DNA of 64,000 bases from Novosphingobium ovatum (GCF_009909235.1 NZ_JAAAPO010000004.1:372001-436000); one strand, 5' to 3'. Shown: positions 15,780-25,090, numbered from the stretch's first letter. Notes: a model not told the origin generated them from the letters alone. Translations and numbers: made by a program.

Positions 15780-16463
15780 TTACCAAGCGACCGGCTTGTG
15801 AACCGAGCCGCTGATCGTGGCGACTGGATCTGAGAATTGCGATGAGACCAACAAGTGCGTTCGCGGTTCGACCTTGAAGTCGGCAAGTCGCTTGAGCTCT
15901 ACGCTCCCTTTCGGGCGAGGCGGAGCGAGGCCAATGGTCAATCCGCAGTCAGCTTTGGCCATACGAATTGGCGTTAACAGGTCAGAATCATTGGAAATGA
16001 TCACGGCGCATTGACAGGCCGAGCGGTAAGCATCGCGCAACAGATAAGCGGCAAGATTGACATCCGAGCCTTTTTCTTCGGTCTTGTGGACCTAGGCCTT
16101 GTCCAGCGCTCCCGTTACAGGATCAGCCTTCAAGACAGGTTGTCCGCCAGCTTTCATATATCTCCCAGTGGCTGGATCCGTTGCAACCACCACTTGGCTT
16201 ACAACGGAGCTCATGAAGGTTCCTAAATGAACTTCGACACGAGGAAGGGTCGCCAAGGCATTGAGATAGGCCTGCTGGCGCACTGGTTGATCGGGATCTT
16301 GGGGGCGGGCATCGACTTTGGCCGTGAAATAATATATCTTCTCGACGGTATTTTTCGGGAGCAACTGGTCACAGAAGCGCTCCAGATCAAGCCACTTGAA
16401 CGCGGTGCCCTTCAACAAGCCATAATAGAGGTTGAAGCCGTCGATGTAGACGTGTGTGTCCAA
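15780..16463 (-). pseudogene. NYN-domain (LabA/DUF88-like) protein interrupted by an amber codon
   Basis: NYN proteins are PIN-like RNases. The first part reads VYIDGFNLYYGLLKGT, then WLDLERFCDQLLP and IYYFTAKVDAR; the second reads TEEKGSDVNLAAYLL and AVIISNDSDLLTPIR. Together they give the family's acidic active-site set (YIDGFN, EKGSDV, SNDSDL). Both parts are in the same frame, separated only by a TAG at 16092-16094, so a single base change would restore a 227-residue protein. The start is probably the TTG at 16463, giving MDTHVYIDGFN. Either it is a recent pseudogene or the amber codon is suppressed. Confidence 0.78.
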
Positions 16464-17078
16464 AAGGCTGTCCCGAAAAGAGCAACGGCGGGCTTTCGCC
16501 CGCCGTGCGCCCGGCAACCGAAGCTGCCGGGGGAGTAGTGACGATGAGATAGGCTTGCTGGCAGAATTTTTCAATCGCTTTCTTTCTGATCAGCAGGATC
16601 ATGAGATCGGGACGCCTGCCCGCCAAGGCGGTCACCGCGCTCTATTCCGCCCAAAACCCTGATGGGCTCCGGGCTCCACCGAGCCCCGTGTGGGTCTCGG
16701 CCCATTCGGGTGACGATCGCATGGCGCAGGGCGCTTGGGGCACCGTAGCGTACCCCTGAAACCAACAATCTCTTTCTCGTAGTCCTATTATGGCAAGCTG
16801 GCCGGGCGCTTGTGCAAGGATGCGCGGTGCCCCCAATTTTGCGGCGGGCCAGCCCACCACAAAATCGGCTCCCCCACGCCCCGCTGGCGCGGCGTCAACC
16901 GGGGTCCGTCCGCGCTTTTTGGTCGCATCGCTGTTGCCAAAAACCGGTTCCCACTTTTTGGCGCGATGCTCCGGCGCTCCCGGCTTCCCGGCCAACGTCC
17001 CTGACAAGCTGGTCCAGCTCGCCCTCTGACCTCCCGTCATCACGAAGATGACGAACAAGAAGCCTTCTGGAGGTCACC
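16464..17078. other. long untranslated region upstream of DUF2493 gene
   Basis: About 600 bp with no supportable gene on either strand. It is GC-rich with many short inverted segments (for example CCGGGCTCC/CGAGCCC near 16665-16690) and contains the ACCGGTTCCCAC repeat at 16939-16971. The last bases, CTGGAGGTCACC, are a good ribosome-binding site for the gene at 17079. The long leader resembles in character the one before ssb. Confidence 0.4.
16939..16971 (+). repeat. ACCGGTTCCCACTTTTTGGCGCGATGCTC-type intergenic repeat (abbreviated)
   Basis: The segment contains AAACCGGTTCCCAC followed by TTTTTGGCGCGATGC. Closely similar words occur as dispersed intergenic repeats in many alphaproteobacterial genomes (recalled, not searched). 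Only one copy was seen in this window. Confidence 0.4.
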
Positions 17079-18038
17079 ATGACGCAAGCATTCGCCAACT
17101 TTGAAGCCCCCTCTGCCTTTTACCGCGAGCAGATCGAAGTCCCCGGCTTTGACACCGCCTTCACCGAGCAGGGCAGTATGGCGCAACTATCCGTCCACGA
17201 CGAACCCGTCGCCACCGACATGCCCGACCCGCAGGCCGCGCGCGGCGCGATGGAAATGGTGATCGGCACCGTCTTTGACCTCTTCCATGGCACTCGCATG
17301 GAGGAATTCGGCCAGGACATCGTCTGGGGCATCGTCAACAGCTTCCACGTCACCTCGCAGCGCATCGAGAAGCGGGAAGATGAAGCCACCAAGAAGCTGG
17401 GCGACATGGCCCGCGCCTTTGACCCTTCTGAAATCTACGCCGTCGAACTGGAAGAGACGCAGCGCATTGCCCAGACGCTGATGGACTGCCGCGAGGCCAT
17501 GGAGGCCATGCGCGACTACGCCGGTGAGATCTACCGCGTCGAAACCGGTCGCCCGTTCTCTTGCCTGAAAGGCACCCGCGTGTCCTCCGGCCTGACCGCA
17601 AGCCAGATCGACGCCCGCGACTTCCTCGCCGCCCGCGCAGCCAAGCGCCGCGAAGACCACGCGCCCACTGGCCCGGTGGTGATCTTCTCCGGCGGCACCG
17701 ACTGGCACGACCACGAACTGCTTTGGCAGGCGCTCGACGAGACCCACACCCGCGTGCCCCACATGATCCTCGCCACCACAGCCCAGCACAAAGGCTGCGA
17801 CCAGATCGCCCACGCCTGGGCCGCCGCGCGCGGCGTCAAGACCGTCCGCTTCACCCTCAACCGGGCACTGGGCAAGCGCGCAGGCTTCGTCCGTAACGAG
17901 CAACTGATGAACCTCAAGCCGGTCCACGCCATCGTCTGCGAAGGCTCGGGACTCCAGTCCAACCTCTTGAGCCGCGTGCGTGAGGCGAACCTGCCCCACC
18001 ATGCCTTCGCCCAGCGTCACCAGCGCATCGCTGCCTGA
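17079..18038 (+). CDS. DUF2493 (SLOG-like) domain protein
   Basis: A 319-residue protein. The N-terminal half (residues 1-190) is helical and acidic. The C-terminal half carries the DUF2493 domain: VVIFSGGTDWHDHELLWQAL (residues about 205-225), HMILATTAQHKGCDQIAHAWA, VKTVRFTLN and FVRNEQLMNLKPVHAIVCEG. This Rossmann-like fold is related to SLOG nucleotide-binding proteins and is common on alphaproteobacterial plasmids; its function is unknown. The start has a strong TGGAGG ribosome-binding site and a terminator follows closely, so it is a single-gene unit. Confidence 0.88.
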   Translation: MTQAFANFEAPSAFYREQIEVPGFDTAFTEQGSMAQLSVHDEPVATDMPDPQAARGAMEMVIGTVFDLFHGTRMEEFGQDIVWGIVNSFHVTSQRIEKREDEATKKLGDMARAFDPSEIYAVELEETQRIAQTLMDCREAMEAMRDYAGEIYRVETGRPFSCLKGTRVSSGLTASQIDARDFLAARAAKRREDHAPTGPVVIFSGGTDWHDHELLWQALDETHTRVPHMILATTAQHKGCDQIAHAWAAARGVKTVRFTLNRALGKRAGFVRNEQLMNLKPVHAIVCEGSGLQSNLLSRVREANLPHHAFAQRHQRIAA

Positions 18039-18044
18039 CGTTTC

Positions 18045-18082
18045 GGAGGGCGCCGCTTCCGCGGCGTCCTCCTTCTATTTTT
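18045..18082 (+). terminator. rho-independent terminator after DUF2493 gene
   Basis: Twelve-base stem GGAGGGCGCCGC / GCGGCGTCCTCC with one G-T wobble and a TTCC loop, followed by TTCTATTTTT, starting 6 bp after the stop. Confidence 0.9.
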
Positions 18083-18226
18083 CCGATGGCAGGAGGCACG
18101 CGGACGTAGAGGTGGGACAAGCCCACCTCATGCCGCGCGCCTGTTGGAAACGGCGAGAAACACGAAGCTGGCCACAAACCCACATTTGCGGTAATGATGG
18201 ATCGTTGTAATCGCCAAGAGGTCGTC

Positions 18227-18481
18227 ATGAGCCGCCTGACCATCGACATTACCAGCCAACAGCACCAAAGCCTGAAGGCACTGGCTGCCCTTCAAGGTAA
18301 GACGATCAAGCAATATGCGCTCGAACGCCTGTTCCCCGCTGATGCCAGCGGCGATCAGGCTTGGCGCGAATTGCAGGTGCTGCTGGGCGAACGCATCGAG
18401 CAGGGCTTGGCCGGACAGACCTCGGCGCTGAGCATCAGTGCCATCGTTGATGAGGAATTGGGCACGGGCCAAGCCTCTTGA
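18227..18481 (+). CDS. ParD-like antitoxin (ribbon-helix-helix)
   Basis: An 84-residue antitoxin. The N-terminal strand and helices, MSRLTIDITSQQHQSLKALA and KTIKQYALERLFP, fit a ribbon-helix-helix DNA-binding domain. The C-terminal part would wrap the toxin. The ATG at 18227 was chosen over one at 18194 because the strand begins there. It overlaps the toxin gene by four bases, the normal order for parDE pairs, and probably represses its own promoter. Confidence 0.82.
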   Translation: MSRLTIDITSQQHQSLKALAALQGKTIKQYALERLFPADASGDQAWRELQVLLGERIEQGLAGQTSALSISAIVDEELGTGQAS

Positions 18482-18795
18482 GCCACGCCTATGTTCTGAC
18501 TGCGGCGGCCGAGGCTGATGTCCGGTCGATCATCCGTTACACGCGCCAGCAATGGGGCGAGGCGCAAGTCCGCGCCTATATGGCCAAAATCGAGCAAGGC
18601 ATCGCTCGTCTCGCGCAAGGCTTGGGCTCTTACCGTGACATGAGCGATATGCATCCCGGCCTGCGGATGGGCCGCTGTGAGCATCACTATGCCTTCTGCC
18701 TTGAACGCGACATCGATCCACCGCTGATTGTCGCCATCCTGCATGAGCGGATGGACCTCATTCAGCGGCTCGGCGACCGGCTCTCATTGACTTGA
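18478..18795 (+). CDS. ParE/RelE-superfamily toxin
   Basis: A 105-residue toxin beginning at a TTG that overlaps the antitoxin stop (TTGA). Its pattern, SHAYVLTAAAEADVRSIIRYT, WGEAQVRAYMAKIEQGIARLA, MGRCEHHYAFCLER and VAILHERMDL, matches ParE-type proteins, which poison DNA gyrase; the RelE fold is shared, so the target is inferred. Together with the antitoxin it should stabilise the plasmid by killing cells that lose it. The frame is intact. Confidence 0.82.
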   Translation: MSHAYVLTAAAEADVRSIIRYTRQQWGEAQVRAYMAKIEQGIARLAQGLGSYRDMSDMHPGLRMGRCEHHYAFCLERDIDPPLIVAILHERMDLIQRLGDRLSLT

Positions 18796-18997
18796 ATTGC
18801 CATGATGCAGATGGCTGGTCGGCGACTGGGCAGCGGCCAAGAACCCGGTGATCGGCAGCCTTTGCCAAGCATCCACGATCAATCTTAAATGCCCAGTTCC
18901 TGAAGGGAGCAGCAGCACACCGAACGCGGAGGACCGCTCAGTGAAGGGGTGGGCTATGGCTAGATAATTCATTTAAAAACAATAGTATGCTTGTTGT

Positions 18998-19157
18998 ATT
19001 CCGCCTCCGGAATTGCAAAAATGCGAATTCCGTCGGTAGAATAATAGGCCATGAGTAGGCCTATGTCGAGGCCTTCAATACATAAAGCATTGATATTCAT
19101 ATGAATTGCCATTCCGCAGGTGGAATGGTCATTCCGTCATCATTCCGGCTACGGAAG
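18998..19157. repeat. iterated palindromes ATTCCG-N4-YGGAAT upstream of transfer genes
   Basis: Three well-formed copies lie at 18998-19013 (ATTCCG CCTC CGGAAT), 19111-19126 (ATTCCG CAGG TGGAAT) and 19142-19157 (ATTCCG GCTA CGGAAG). A degenerate copy is at 19027-19042 and a half site at 19131-19136. They occupy the 446-bp gap (18796-19241) before the RHH-like, traD and relaxase genes, which holds no gene. They could be operators for a dimeric regulator, or part of the origin of transfer. Confidence 0.7.
19044..19064. repeat. 7-bp inverted repeat ATAGGCC/GGCCTAT
   Basis: Perfect arms ATAGGCC (19044-19050) and GGCCTAT (19058-19064) with a 7-base loop, lying between the ATTCCG palindromes. It is a candidate relaxase recognition hairpin of the oriT, though no nick site can be assigned from sequence alone. 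Confidence 0.4.
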
Positions 19158-19241
19158 GCCACCCGCTTGCGCAAGGTCCGTCAGCAAGCTAAACATCGTC
19201 CTGCGATAACCGGACCAGGCTTCTCCTTGTGAGGAGCCGTT

Positions 19242-19532
19242 GTGACCAAACTGATCCAATGCGGCTTGAGCGTCAGCCCGCCGCAATACGAGCGCATCAA
19301 ACGGCTCGCCCAGCAACACGGCCGTCGTCAGTCCGAGTGCATTCGCTCGATGATCGACTTTGCCCTGCCGCTGTTTGAACTGGGCCAGAAGGTCGATTTC
19401 GCCCGGCTGATCACCATGCTCGAGTTCAACACGCTCGCTCTCGACACGCTGGTGCAGAAGGCTGCGCCTGATGAGGCAGACCGCCTGCTCGACCTCGCCA
19501 TCGAACATGCGCAGACCTACCATGGCGCGTGA
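19242..19532 (+). CDS. small RHH-like transfer accessory protein
   Basis: A 96-residue protein using GTG at 19242 with a clear GAGGAG ribosome-binding site at 19231-19236. The N-terminal strand, LIQCGLSVSPPQYERIKRLA, and helices around GRRQSECIRSMIDFALP suggest a ribbon-helix-helix DNA-binding fold; the second half is helical. It overlaps traD by 11 bases and lies next to the palindrome cluster. By position it may be a relaxosome accessory or a transcription regulator of the traD-relaxase operon, which is inference. Confidence 0.65.
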   Translation: MTKLIQCGLSVSPPQYERIKRLAQQHGRRQSECIRSMIDFALPLFELGQKVDFARLITMLEFNTLALDTLVQKAAPDEADRLLDLAIEHAQTYHGA

Positions 19533-21960
19533 TGGGGATATCCGTTTCGACCGACGCCCCGTGGCGGTCGAGCATGAATCGGCGCGCGGCGAGATCGTTC
19601 GCAACGTCGGGGCCTTCACCCGTGGGTCGCAGCTTATCCGGCTGCGCTACATGATGATGATGGAGGGTCTGCGCTGGCCGATCCTGGCAGCGGTCCTCAG
19701 CTTCAGCCTCCTATTAGTCATTCTGCTGGCGCTGCTGATGCGCGAGCATGAGGTTCAGCTTGTTGAGATGCGCCTCTTCGCCGACCTTTGGGATCTGGTC
19801 GATCTCGATCCAGGCCATAGCGTCAACCTGACTTTGCCGGACGACAGCGTGGTGCCGATGACCATCGGCGACGTGCCCGACTATCCCGATGTCGCGCAGG
19901 CCTGGACCAAATTCGTCCGATGCATGGTCGTGGCTCTGGCCGGTTCGCTGTTCTTCAGTGGCCCGCTGGCGACCTGGTTTGTCCGCCTATCGCAGAGAAT
20001 AGGCGTCGACATCCTAAAGGAGCGCCACGAGCGCGGTGCCATGCTGGTCAGCGCCGCGGTGCTGACGGGCGAGATTGATGCACATAATGCTGCCGAATTC
20101 GACGCCGAATTGGCCGAGAGACACCCCACTATGGCTGCCGACCGCGTGGCTCGCGCCACCATCGCCGAGCGCGTCGCTTTGGGGCTGCATGTGCCCTATG
20201 CCATGGCAGGGATCGCCTATCCCTGGCGGCTTGAACAGACCCACGCCATGCTGATCGGCACCACTGGCGCGGGCAAGACGACGCAGCTTCGCAAGCTGGT
20301 AATCGAGGCGCGCGAGCGCGGCCAGCGCTGCGTGGTCTTCGACCTCACGGGTGCCTTTGTCGAAGCTTTCTATGAGGAAGGGCGCGACCACATCCTCAAC
20401 CCGATGGACCAGCGCTGCCCGCCTTGGACTATCTTCAACGATTGCCAGAACTATGCCGATTACATCTCGGCTGCCGCGGCACTGATCCCCAGTGACGGCG
20501 GCAATGCCGAACCGTTTTGGGCCATGGCGGCGCGCACGCTCTTTGTCGAAATGTGCGTGAAACTCGCGGCGTCGGGCGAGACCACCAATGGCGCAATAGC
20601 CCATCACCTTATGTCTGCCGACCTCAAGGCCGTTCACGCCAAGCTCGCCAACACCATCGCTAGCCCGCTGACTGCCACCGAGGCGGCGCGAATGGCGGAA
20701 TCCATCCGCGCCGTGTTCAACACCAATGCCCAGGCGATCAGATTCCTGCCTGATCCAGTGCCGGGAGAGCGGCCACCGTTCTCGATCCGGCGCTGGGTGC
20801 AAGAGGAGCCGGTTCCGGGTTCGATCCTGTTCATCACCTCGACCCATACCGATCTGACGCTCAACCGCGCGCTTCTCACCCTTTGGATGGATCTGGCGGT
20901 CAATGCACTGATGGGAATGCCGCGCACTCGCGATTTGCGCATGTGGTATCTCTTCGACGAGGTCCACGCGCTCCACCGGATGCCGGCGATTGAGCATGGC
21001 TTGCAGACCGCTCGCGGCTTCGGCGGGGCCTTCGTGCTTGGGATGCACAGCTTCGACAAGCTGGCGGAAACCTATGGCGAGGAAGGCGCGATCAACCTTG
21101 CCTCGCTGGCACGCACCAAGCTGATCCTCGCCACCGCTGACAAAAACACCGCCGAGGTTTGCTCGAACTTCATCGGCTTTCGCGAGGTGCGGGAGACCGA
21201 TGAGGCCTATTCGATCGGCGCGAGCCGGTCACGCGATGCGGCCACCATCACTCCGCGCACCGAGGTCAAGCCGCTCGTCATCCCCGATGACATCATGAAC
21301 CTGCCCTCGCTCCACGGCTATGTGAAGTTTCCCGAGGGCTTTCCGGCAGCACGCATCCGCCTTGTCTGGCGCGACTATCCCAAAATCGCCGAACCCTTCC
21401 TGCGCAAGAGCGATATGCAATTGGCTGCCTACGCTCCTCCGGGTGAAGGCGATGAAGAAGCCGCTGGCGGTGATGGTGGGCCAGCGCCTGTCGTTGGGTC
21501 AGCCGAGCGGGCGATGGCCGAGCCCGAGACCGAACAAGATGCTCGGCAAGAGGATGCCGAACGCCAGCCAATCGATGGGATCGATCCCCGCGAGATGACG
21601 ACAGCGGAGGTCCAGGCCGATACGCGCGCAGAAGGGAAATCCCAGACCAAGGCAGAGGACGACGCGCCTGCCAATGCCAAAGATGCTGGCAATCTGCGCG
21701 ACAGCTTACGCCGCCCGCGTTCGGCGCCGATGCGGGATGGAGCCGTTTCAACGCGCGAGGAGAAGGGCAGGGACGAGCAATCCTCATTGATGAAGCCCAA
21801 CGTCCATTCCTCGCCCCAACGCCGCGAACAGCAGATCACCATCGAGGAGCGGACCGGCCAGTCCTTCACCGATCCGGCCGAGAAACACAGCCATCGTGCG
21901 GCCCGAGAGGATCATGAGGCATCGCCCGATCTTGGCGATGACATGGATATGGGGCTCTGA
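19522..21960 (+). CDS. traD: type IV coupling protein TraD
   Basis: An 812-residue inner-membrane ATPase that would connect the relaxosome to the secretion channel and drive DNA transfer. Two membrane segments lie at residues about 52-73 and 131-154, with the periplasmic loop between them, as in TraD. Walker A GTTGAGKTT is at about 246-254; Walker B MWYLFDEVHAL is near 475-485. The C-terminal 170 residues are acidic and low complexity, the typical variable TraD tail. The start at 19522 overlaps the upstream gene; the relaxase begins 3 bp after the stop. Confidence 0.92.
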   Translation: MARDGDIRFDRRPVAVEHESARGEIVRNVGAFTRGSQLIRLRYMMMMEGLRWPILAAVLSFSLLLVILLALLMREHEVQLVEMRLFADLWDLVDLDPGHSVNLTLPDDSVVPMTIGDVPDYPDVAQAWTKFVRCMVVALAGSLFFSGPLATWFVRLSQRIGVDILKERHERGAMLVSAAVLTGEIDAHNAAEFDAELAERHPTMAADRVARATIAERVALGLHVPYAMAGIAYPWRLEQTHAMLIGTTGAGKTTQLRKLVIEARERGQRCVVFDLTGAFVEAFYEEGRDHILNPMDQRCPPWTIFNDCQNYADYISAAAALIPSDGGNAEPFWAMAARTLFVEMCVKLAASGETTNGAIAHHLMSADLKAVHAKLANTIASPLTATEAARMAESIRAVFNTNAQAIRFLPDPVPGERPPFSIRRWVQEEPVPGSILFITSTHTDLTLNRALLTLWMDLAVNALMGMPRTRDLRMWYLFDEVHALHRMPAIEHGLQTARGFGGAFVLGMHSFDKLAETYGEEGAINLASLARTKLILATADKNTAEVCSNFIGFREVRETDEAYSIGASRSRDAATITPRTEVKPLVIPDDIMNLPSLHGYVKFPEGFPAARIRLVWRDYPKIAEPFLRKSDMQLAAYAPPGEGDEEAAGGDGGPAPVVGSAERAMAEPETEQDARQEDAERQPIDGIDPREMTTAEVQADTRAEGKSQTKAEDDAPANAKDAGNLRDSLRRPRSAPMRDGAVSTREEKGRDEQSSLMKPNVHSSPQRREQQITIEERTGQSFTDPAEKHSHRAAREDHEASPDLGDDMDMGL

Positions 21961-21963
21961 CCC

Positions 21964-24900
21964 GTGCTCTCGGTTGCATCTGTGCGTTCCGCGGGCGGCG
22001 CTGCAAACTATTTTGCCAAGGATGACTATTACGTTGGCGAGCACGCCAGCGAGGTCAGTGGCTGGGGTGGAAACGGCGCCGCCGAACTCGGCCTTTCCGG
22101 TGAGGTAGAGAAAAAGGCCTTCGAGGATCTCCTCAAGGGCCGCTTACCCGACGGTGAGCAAGTCGGTGATCCCGAAAGGCGCAGAGCGGGTATTGACCTG
22201 ACGTTCTCCATGCCAAAATCCGCCAGTGTCCTTGCCTATGTCGCAGGAGATGAGCGCCTGCTCGCCGCCCACATGCAGGCGGTTCGTCAGACGATGGGGT
22301 GGGTCGAGAAGACCTTCGCCGAGGGGCGGTCCTATGTGGACAATCCCAAAGGCGATCCCATCCGTACCGGGCATCTGACCTATGCCTTGTTCCAGCATGA
22401 CACGAGCCGCAAGCTCGACCCGCAGGCGCATATCCATGTGGTCATCGCCAATCTGACCAAGGTTGCAGGCAACTGGCAGGCCCTGTTCAACGACGAACTC
22501 TGGAAGAACAATTCCCTGATCGGCAGCGTCTATCACGCATCCTTGCGGGCGATCGTCGAAGAACTCGGCTATCAGACCCTTCAGACCGGAAAGCACGGCC
22601 AGTTCGAGATCGAGGGCATTCCCAAGGACATTCTCACGGCCTTCAGCCAGCGGCGCGAGGACATTCTTGCCAAGGCATCAGACCTTGGGCGCGATGGCCG
22701 AAATCCCGAACTGATGCGCGAGATCACCAAGCGCACCCGCGATGACAAGATCAATCTGGACGACCGCGATGGTCTTCGCGCGGAGTGGGGGGAGCGGGCT
22801 GCGGCGTTGGGGTTTGATGGCAAGGCCGTCGTTACCGAGGCCGAGGCGAGGGTGGGGCTGGCAGCGCGTAGGCCTTTCGGGGCCGGGGCTGTGCGCCATG
22901 TGATGGAAGCAGCGGCCGGTTGGGGAGAAGCGCTGCGTGAATGGCTCAAGCCTGGAGATCCGTTGCTCACGCGGGGCTTGGCGCGGTTGGGACTGTCCTC
23001 CGCTGAAATCGGCGCCGAAATGGCGGTCGCTTCTGCGGTTCGCATCTTGGGGCAACGTGAGGCAGCCTTTCCGATCCACGAGGTCTCCCGTACAGCGCTG
23101 AATCTGGGGCTTTCAGGTGTGACCATCGAGCATGTCGAGGCGCGAGTCCAGGCTCTCGCGCACAAGGGCCTTCTGATCTTTGGCAGTGTGGGTCGACCCG
23201 ACGGGACCACCACCCATGTCACGACACCCGAGCATATCGCGCAAGAGAGGCGCTTGCTTGAAGGGCTCGATGCCGGGCGGGGAAACGCACCGATAGTTCT
23301 CCCTGCAGATCAGGCCGCCATCCGCCTCCAGCAGCAAGCCGGTTCGCGACCGCTCAATGAGGAGCAGTTGGGCGCCGGCATCATGGCGCTGTCGAGCAGC
23401 GACCGTGTTGTGGTGATCCAGGGTGTGGCCGGGGCAGGCAAGACCACGCTCGTTTCGACACTGGCGCAAGTTGCTCGAGGCGAGGGGCGGCAGGTGCTTG
23501 GCCTTGCGCAGGCTAATACCATGGTGGAGATGTTGAAAAGCGAGGCGAGAATCGAGGCCCGGACAGTCTCGTCTTTCGTGAACCAGCATCTGCGTGCGGC
23601 TTTGGCAGGCCAAGGGGCAGGCTTTGACGCATCCCGCGCCATGCTCAAGGGCACAATGCTGATCCTCGATGAGGCCTCGCTCGTAGCGAACAAGCCGATG
23701 AATGATCTGGTGACCATCGCCAATCGACTGGGGGTGGATCGACTGGTGATGATCGGAGATCGTGCGCAGTTGCAGCCGATCGATGCCGGCAAGGCCTTCA
23801 CCCTGATCCAGCAGCACCGGCCCGCACTGACCGAACTTCAGACCAGCCAGCGGCAAAGGACGGAGAGCATGAAAGCGGTCGCTGCGCTCACCCGATCGGG
23901 CCATTTCGCGTCTGCCTTCAAGGTTATGGGGGATCGCGTTGTAAGTGCAGGGAGTGATTTTCGGGAAGCGGCAGCCCGCAAGTGGCTGGAACTATCGGCT
24001 GAGGACCGTGAGCGAACCGCGCTCTATGCCTCCGGCCGTGAGAGCCGCGCAGTGCTCAATGCGCTGGTACAGGAAGGCCTGAAGGCCGAGGGTTCGCTCA
24101 GCGGAGAGGGTATGGCCATCACCTGCCTTGAAAGCCTTCATCTCACCCGCGAGGAATTGCGCTTCGCCCAGAATTATCGGACCGGCCAGGTTCTGGAAGT
24201 GATCGGTAAGCATCGGCCCGCTGGTTTGGATGCTGGCACCTATGAAGTGACCCGCGTTTCTACCAAGGGTGTCGTCAGCCTGCGCGATAGCGAAGGGCGG
24301 ACCATCAAGTTCAGGCCTGATCGCCTTGATCCCAGCGACAAGCATGACAGCCTGACTCTCTCCCAGCGCGAGAACCTGGTCCTTTATGAAGGCGATCGCA
24401 TTCGCTGGACTGCCAATGACAAGCAGCGGGGTTTGCTCAATTCCGCTGAGGCGCGGGTTGTCACCATCACACGTGAGGGTGTGGAGATGCGGACAGGTGA
24501 AGGTGTGAACATGTTGCTGCCGCATGGCGACAAGATGCTCTCACGCCTCGGCCTCGCTTACGCAATCAATATGCATCAGGCGCAGGGCATGACGACCGAC
24601 AATGGCATCGGCGTCATGCATTCTGCCGAGCGCCATCTCTCCAACCAACGCCTGACCCATGTGATGGCCACCCGCGTTCGCGACGAGCTGACCGTCTTCA
24701 CTGACGATCGCGCCGCCCTGCTGCGCGCGGTCGAGAGCAACGCTGGGGACAAGGCCAGCGCGCTTGAACATGTCGGCAGGGCTCCAAGCGCAGCATCACC
24801 AGACGGCCGAGGCCGAGGCGAAGGGACGCCGGCAAGTGCAGGTGATGGCGCGCGCAATGTTACTTTCGCGATCGATCCTGCGACGATCCGCAGCCGACTA

Positions 24901-24978
24901 GGTCGGCAAGCATCGCCTGTGCCTCAGCCTGAGCAGCCCACCATCGGCCCGGAAAAATCGATGGAGTTGGGACTCTGA
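21964..24978 (+). CDS. traI: MobF-family conjugative relaxase/helicase (TraI-like)
   Basis: A 1004-residue protein that would nick oriT, attach to the 5' end and unwind DNA. The relaxase domain (residues 1-300) has catalytic tyrosines in ANYFAKDDYYVGE (Tyr16, Tyr22, Tyr23) and the metal-binding HxH in DPQAHIHVVIAN (His156, His158). A RecD-like helicase follows, with Walker A GVAGAGKTT at about 487-495, LILDEASLV near 570 and NMHQAQGMT near 870. It starts at GTG and is shorter than F TraI (about 1750), closer to TrwC. Near residues 838-850 it has a GEGVNM segment resembling the palindromic repeat elsewhere. Confidence 0.93.
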   Translation: MLSVASVRSAGGAANYFAKDDYYVGEHASEVSGWGGNGAAELGLSGEVEKKAFEDLLKGRLPDGEQVGDPERRRAGIDLTFSMPKSASVLAYVAGDERLLAAHMQAVRQTMGWVEKTFAEGRSYVDNPKGDPIRTGHLTYALFQHDTSRKLDPQAHIHVVIANLTKVAGNWQALFNDELWKNNSLIGSVYHASLRAIVEELGYQTLQTGKHGQFEIEGIPKDILTAFSQRREDILAKASDLGRDGRNPELMREITKRTRDDKINLDDRDGLRAEWGERAAALGFDGKAVVTEAEARVGLAARRPFGAGAVRHVMEAAAGWGEALREWLKPGDPLLTRGLARLGLSSAEIGAEMAVASAVRILGQREAAFPIHEVSRTALNLGLSGVTIEHVEARVQALAHKGLLIFGSVGRPDGTTTHVTTPEHIAQERRLLEGLDAGRGNAPIVLPADQAAIRLQQQAGSRPLNEEQLGAGIMALSSSDRVVVIQGVAGAGKTTLVSTLAQVARGEGRQVLGLAQANTMVEMLKSEARIEARTVSSFVNQHLRAALAGQGAGFDASRAMLKGTMLILDEASLVANKPMNDLVTIANRLGVDRLVMIGDRAQLQPIDAGKAFTLIQQHRPALTELQTSQRQRTESMKAVAALTRSGHFASAFKVMGDRVVSAGSDFREAAARKWLELSAEDRERTALYASGRESRAVLNALVQEGLKAEGSLSGEGMAITCLESLHLTREELRFAQNYRTGQVLEVIGKHRPAGLDAGTYEVTRVSTKGVVSLRDSEGRTIKFRPDRLDPSDKHDSLTLSQRENLVLYEGDRIRWTANDKQRGLLNSAEARVVTITREGVEMRTGEGVNMLLPHGDKMLSRLGLAYAINMHQAQGMTTDNGIGVMHSAERHLSNQRLTHVMATRVRDELTVFTDDRAALLRAVESNAGDKASALEHVGRAPSAASPDGRGRGEGTPASAGDGARNVTFAIDPATIRSRLGRQASPVPQPEQPTIGPEKSMELGL

Positions 24979-25090
24979 CCCGGGCCGGCGTCATGTCGGC
25001 CGCTCTTCCGCGGGCGGGGCCTCACCATGGGGAATGGCCTCACGCCTGCTCAACTCTGGGCAGTGTTCTCACTGATGCAAAGGATGATTT

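Noticed and set aside
18998..19157. CRISPR-like array
   Set aside because: The repeats are short palindromes with irregular spacing and no unique spacers; no cas genes are present in the window.
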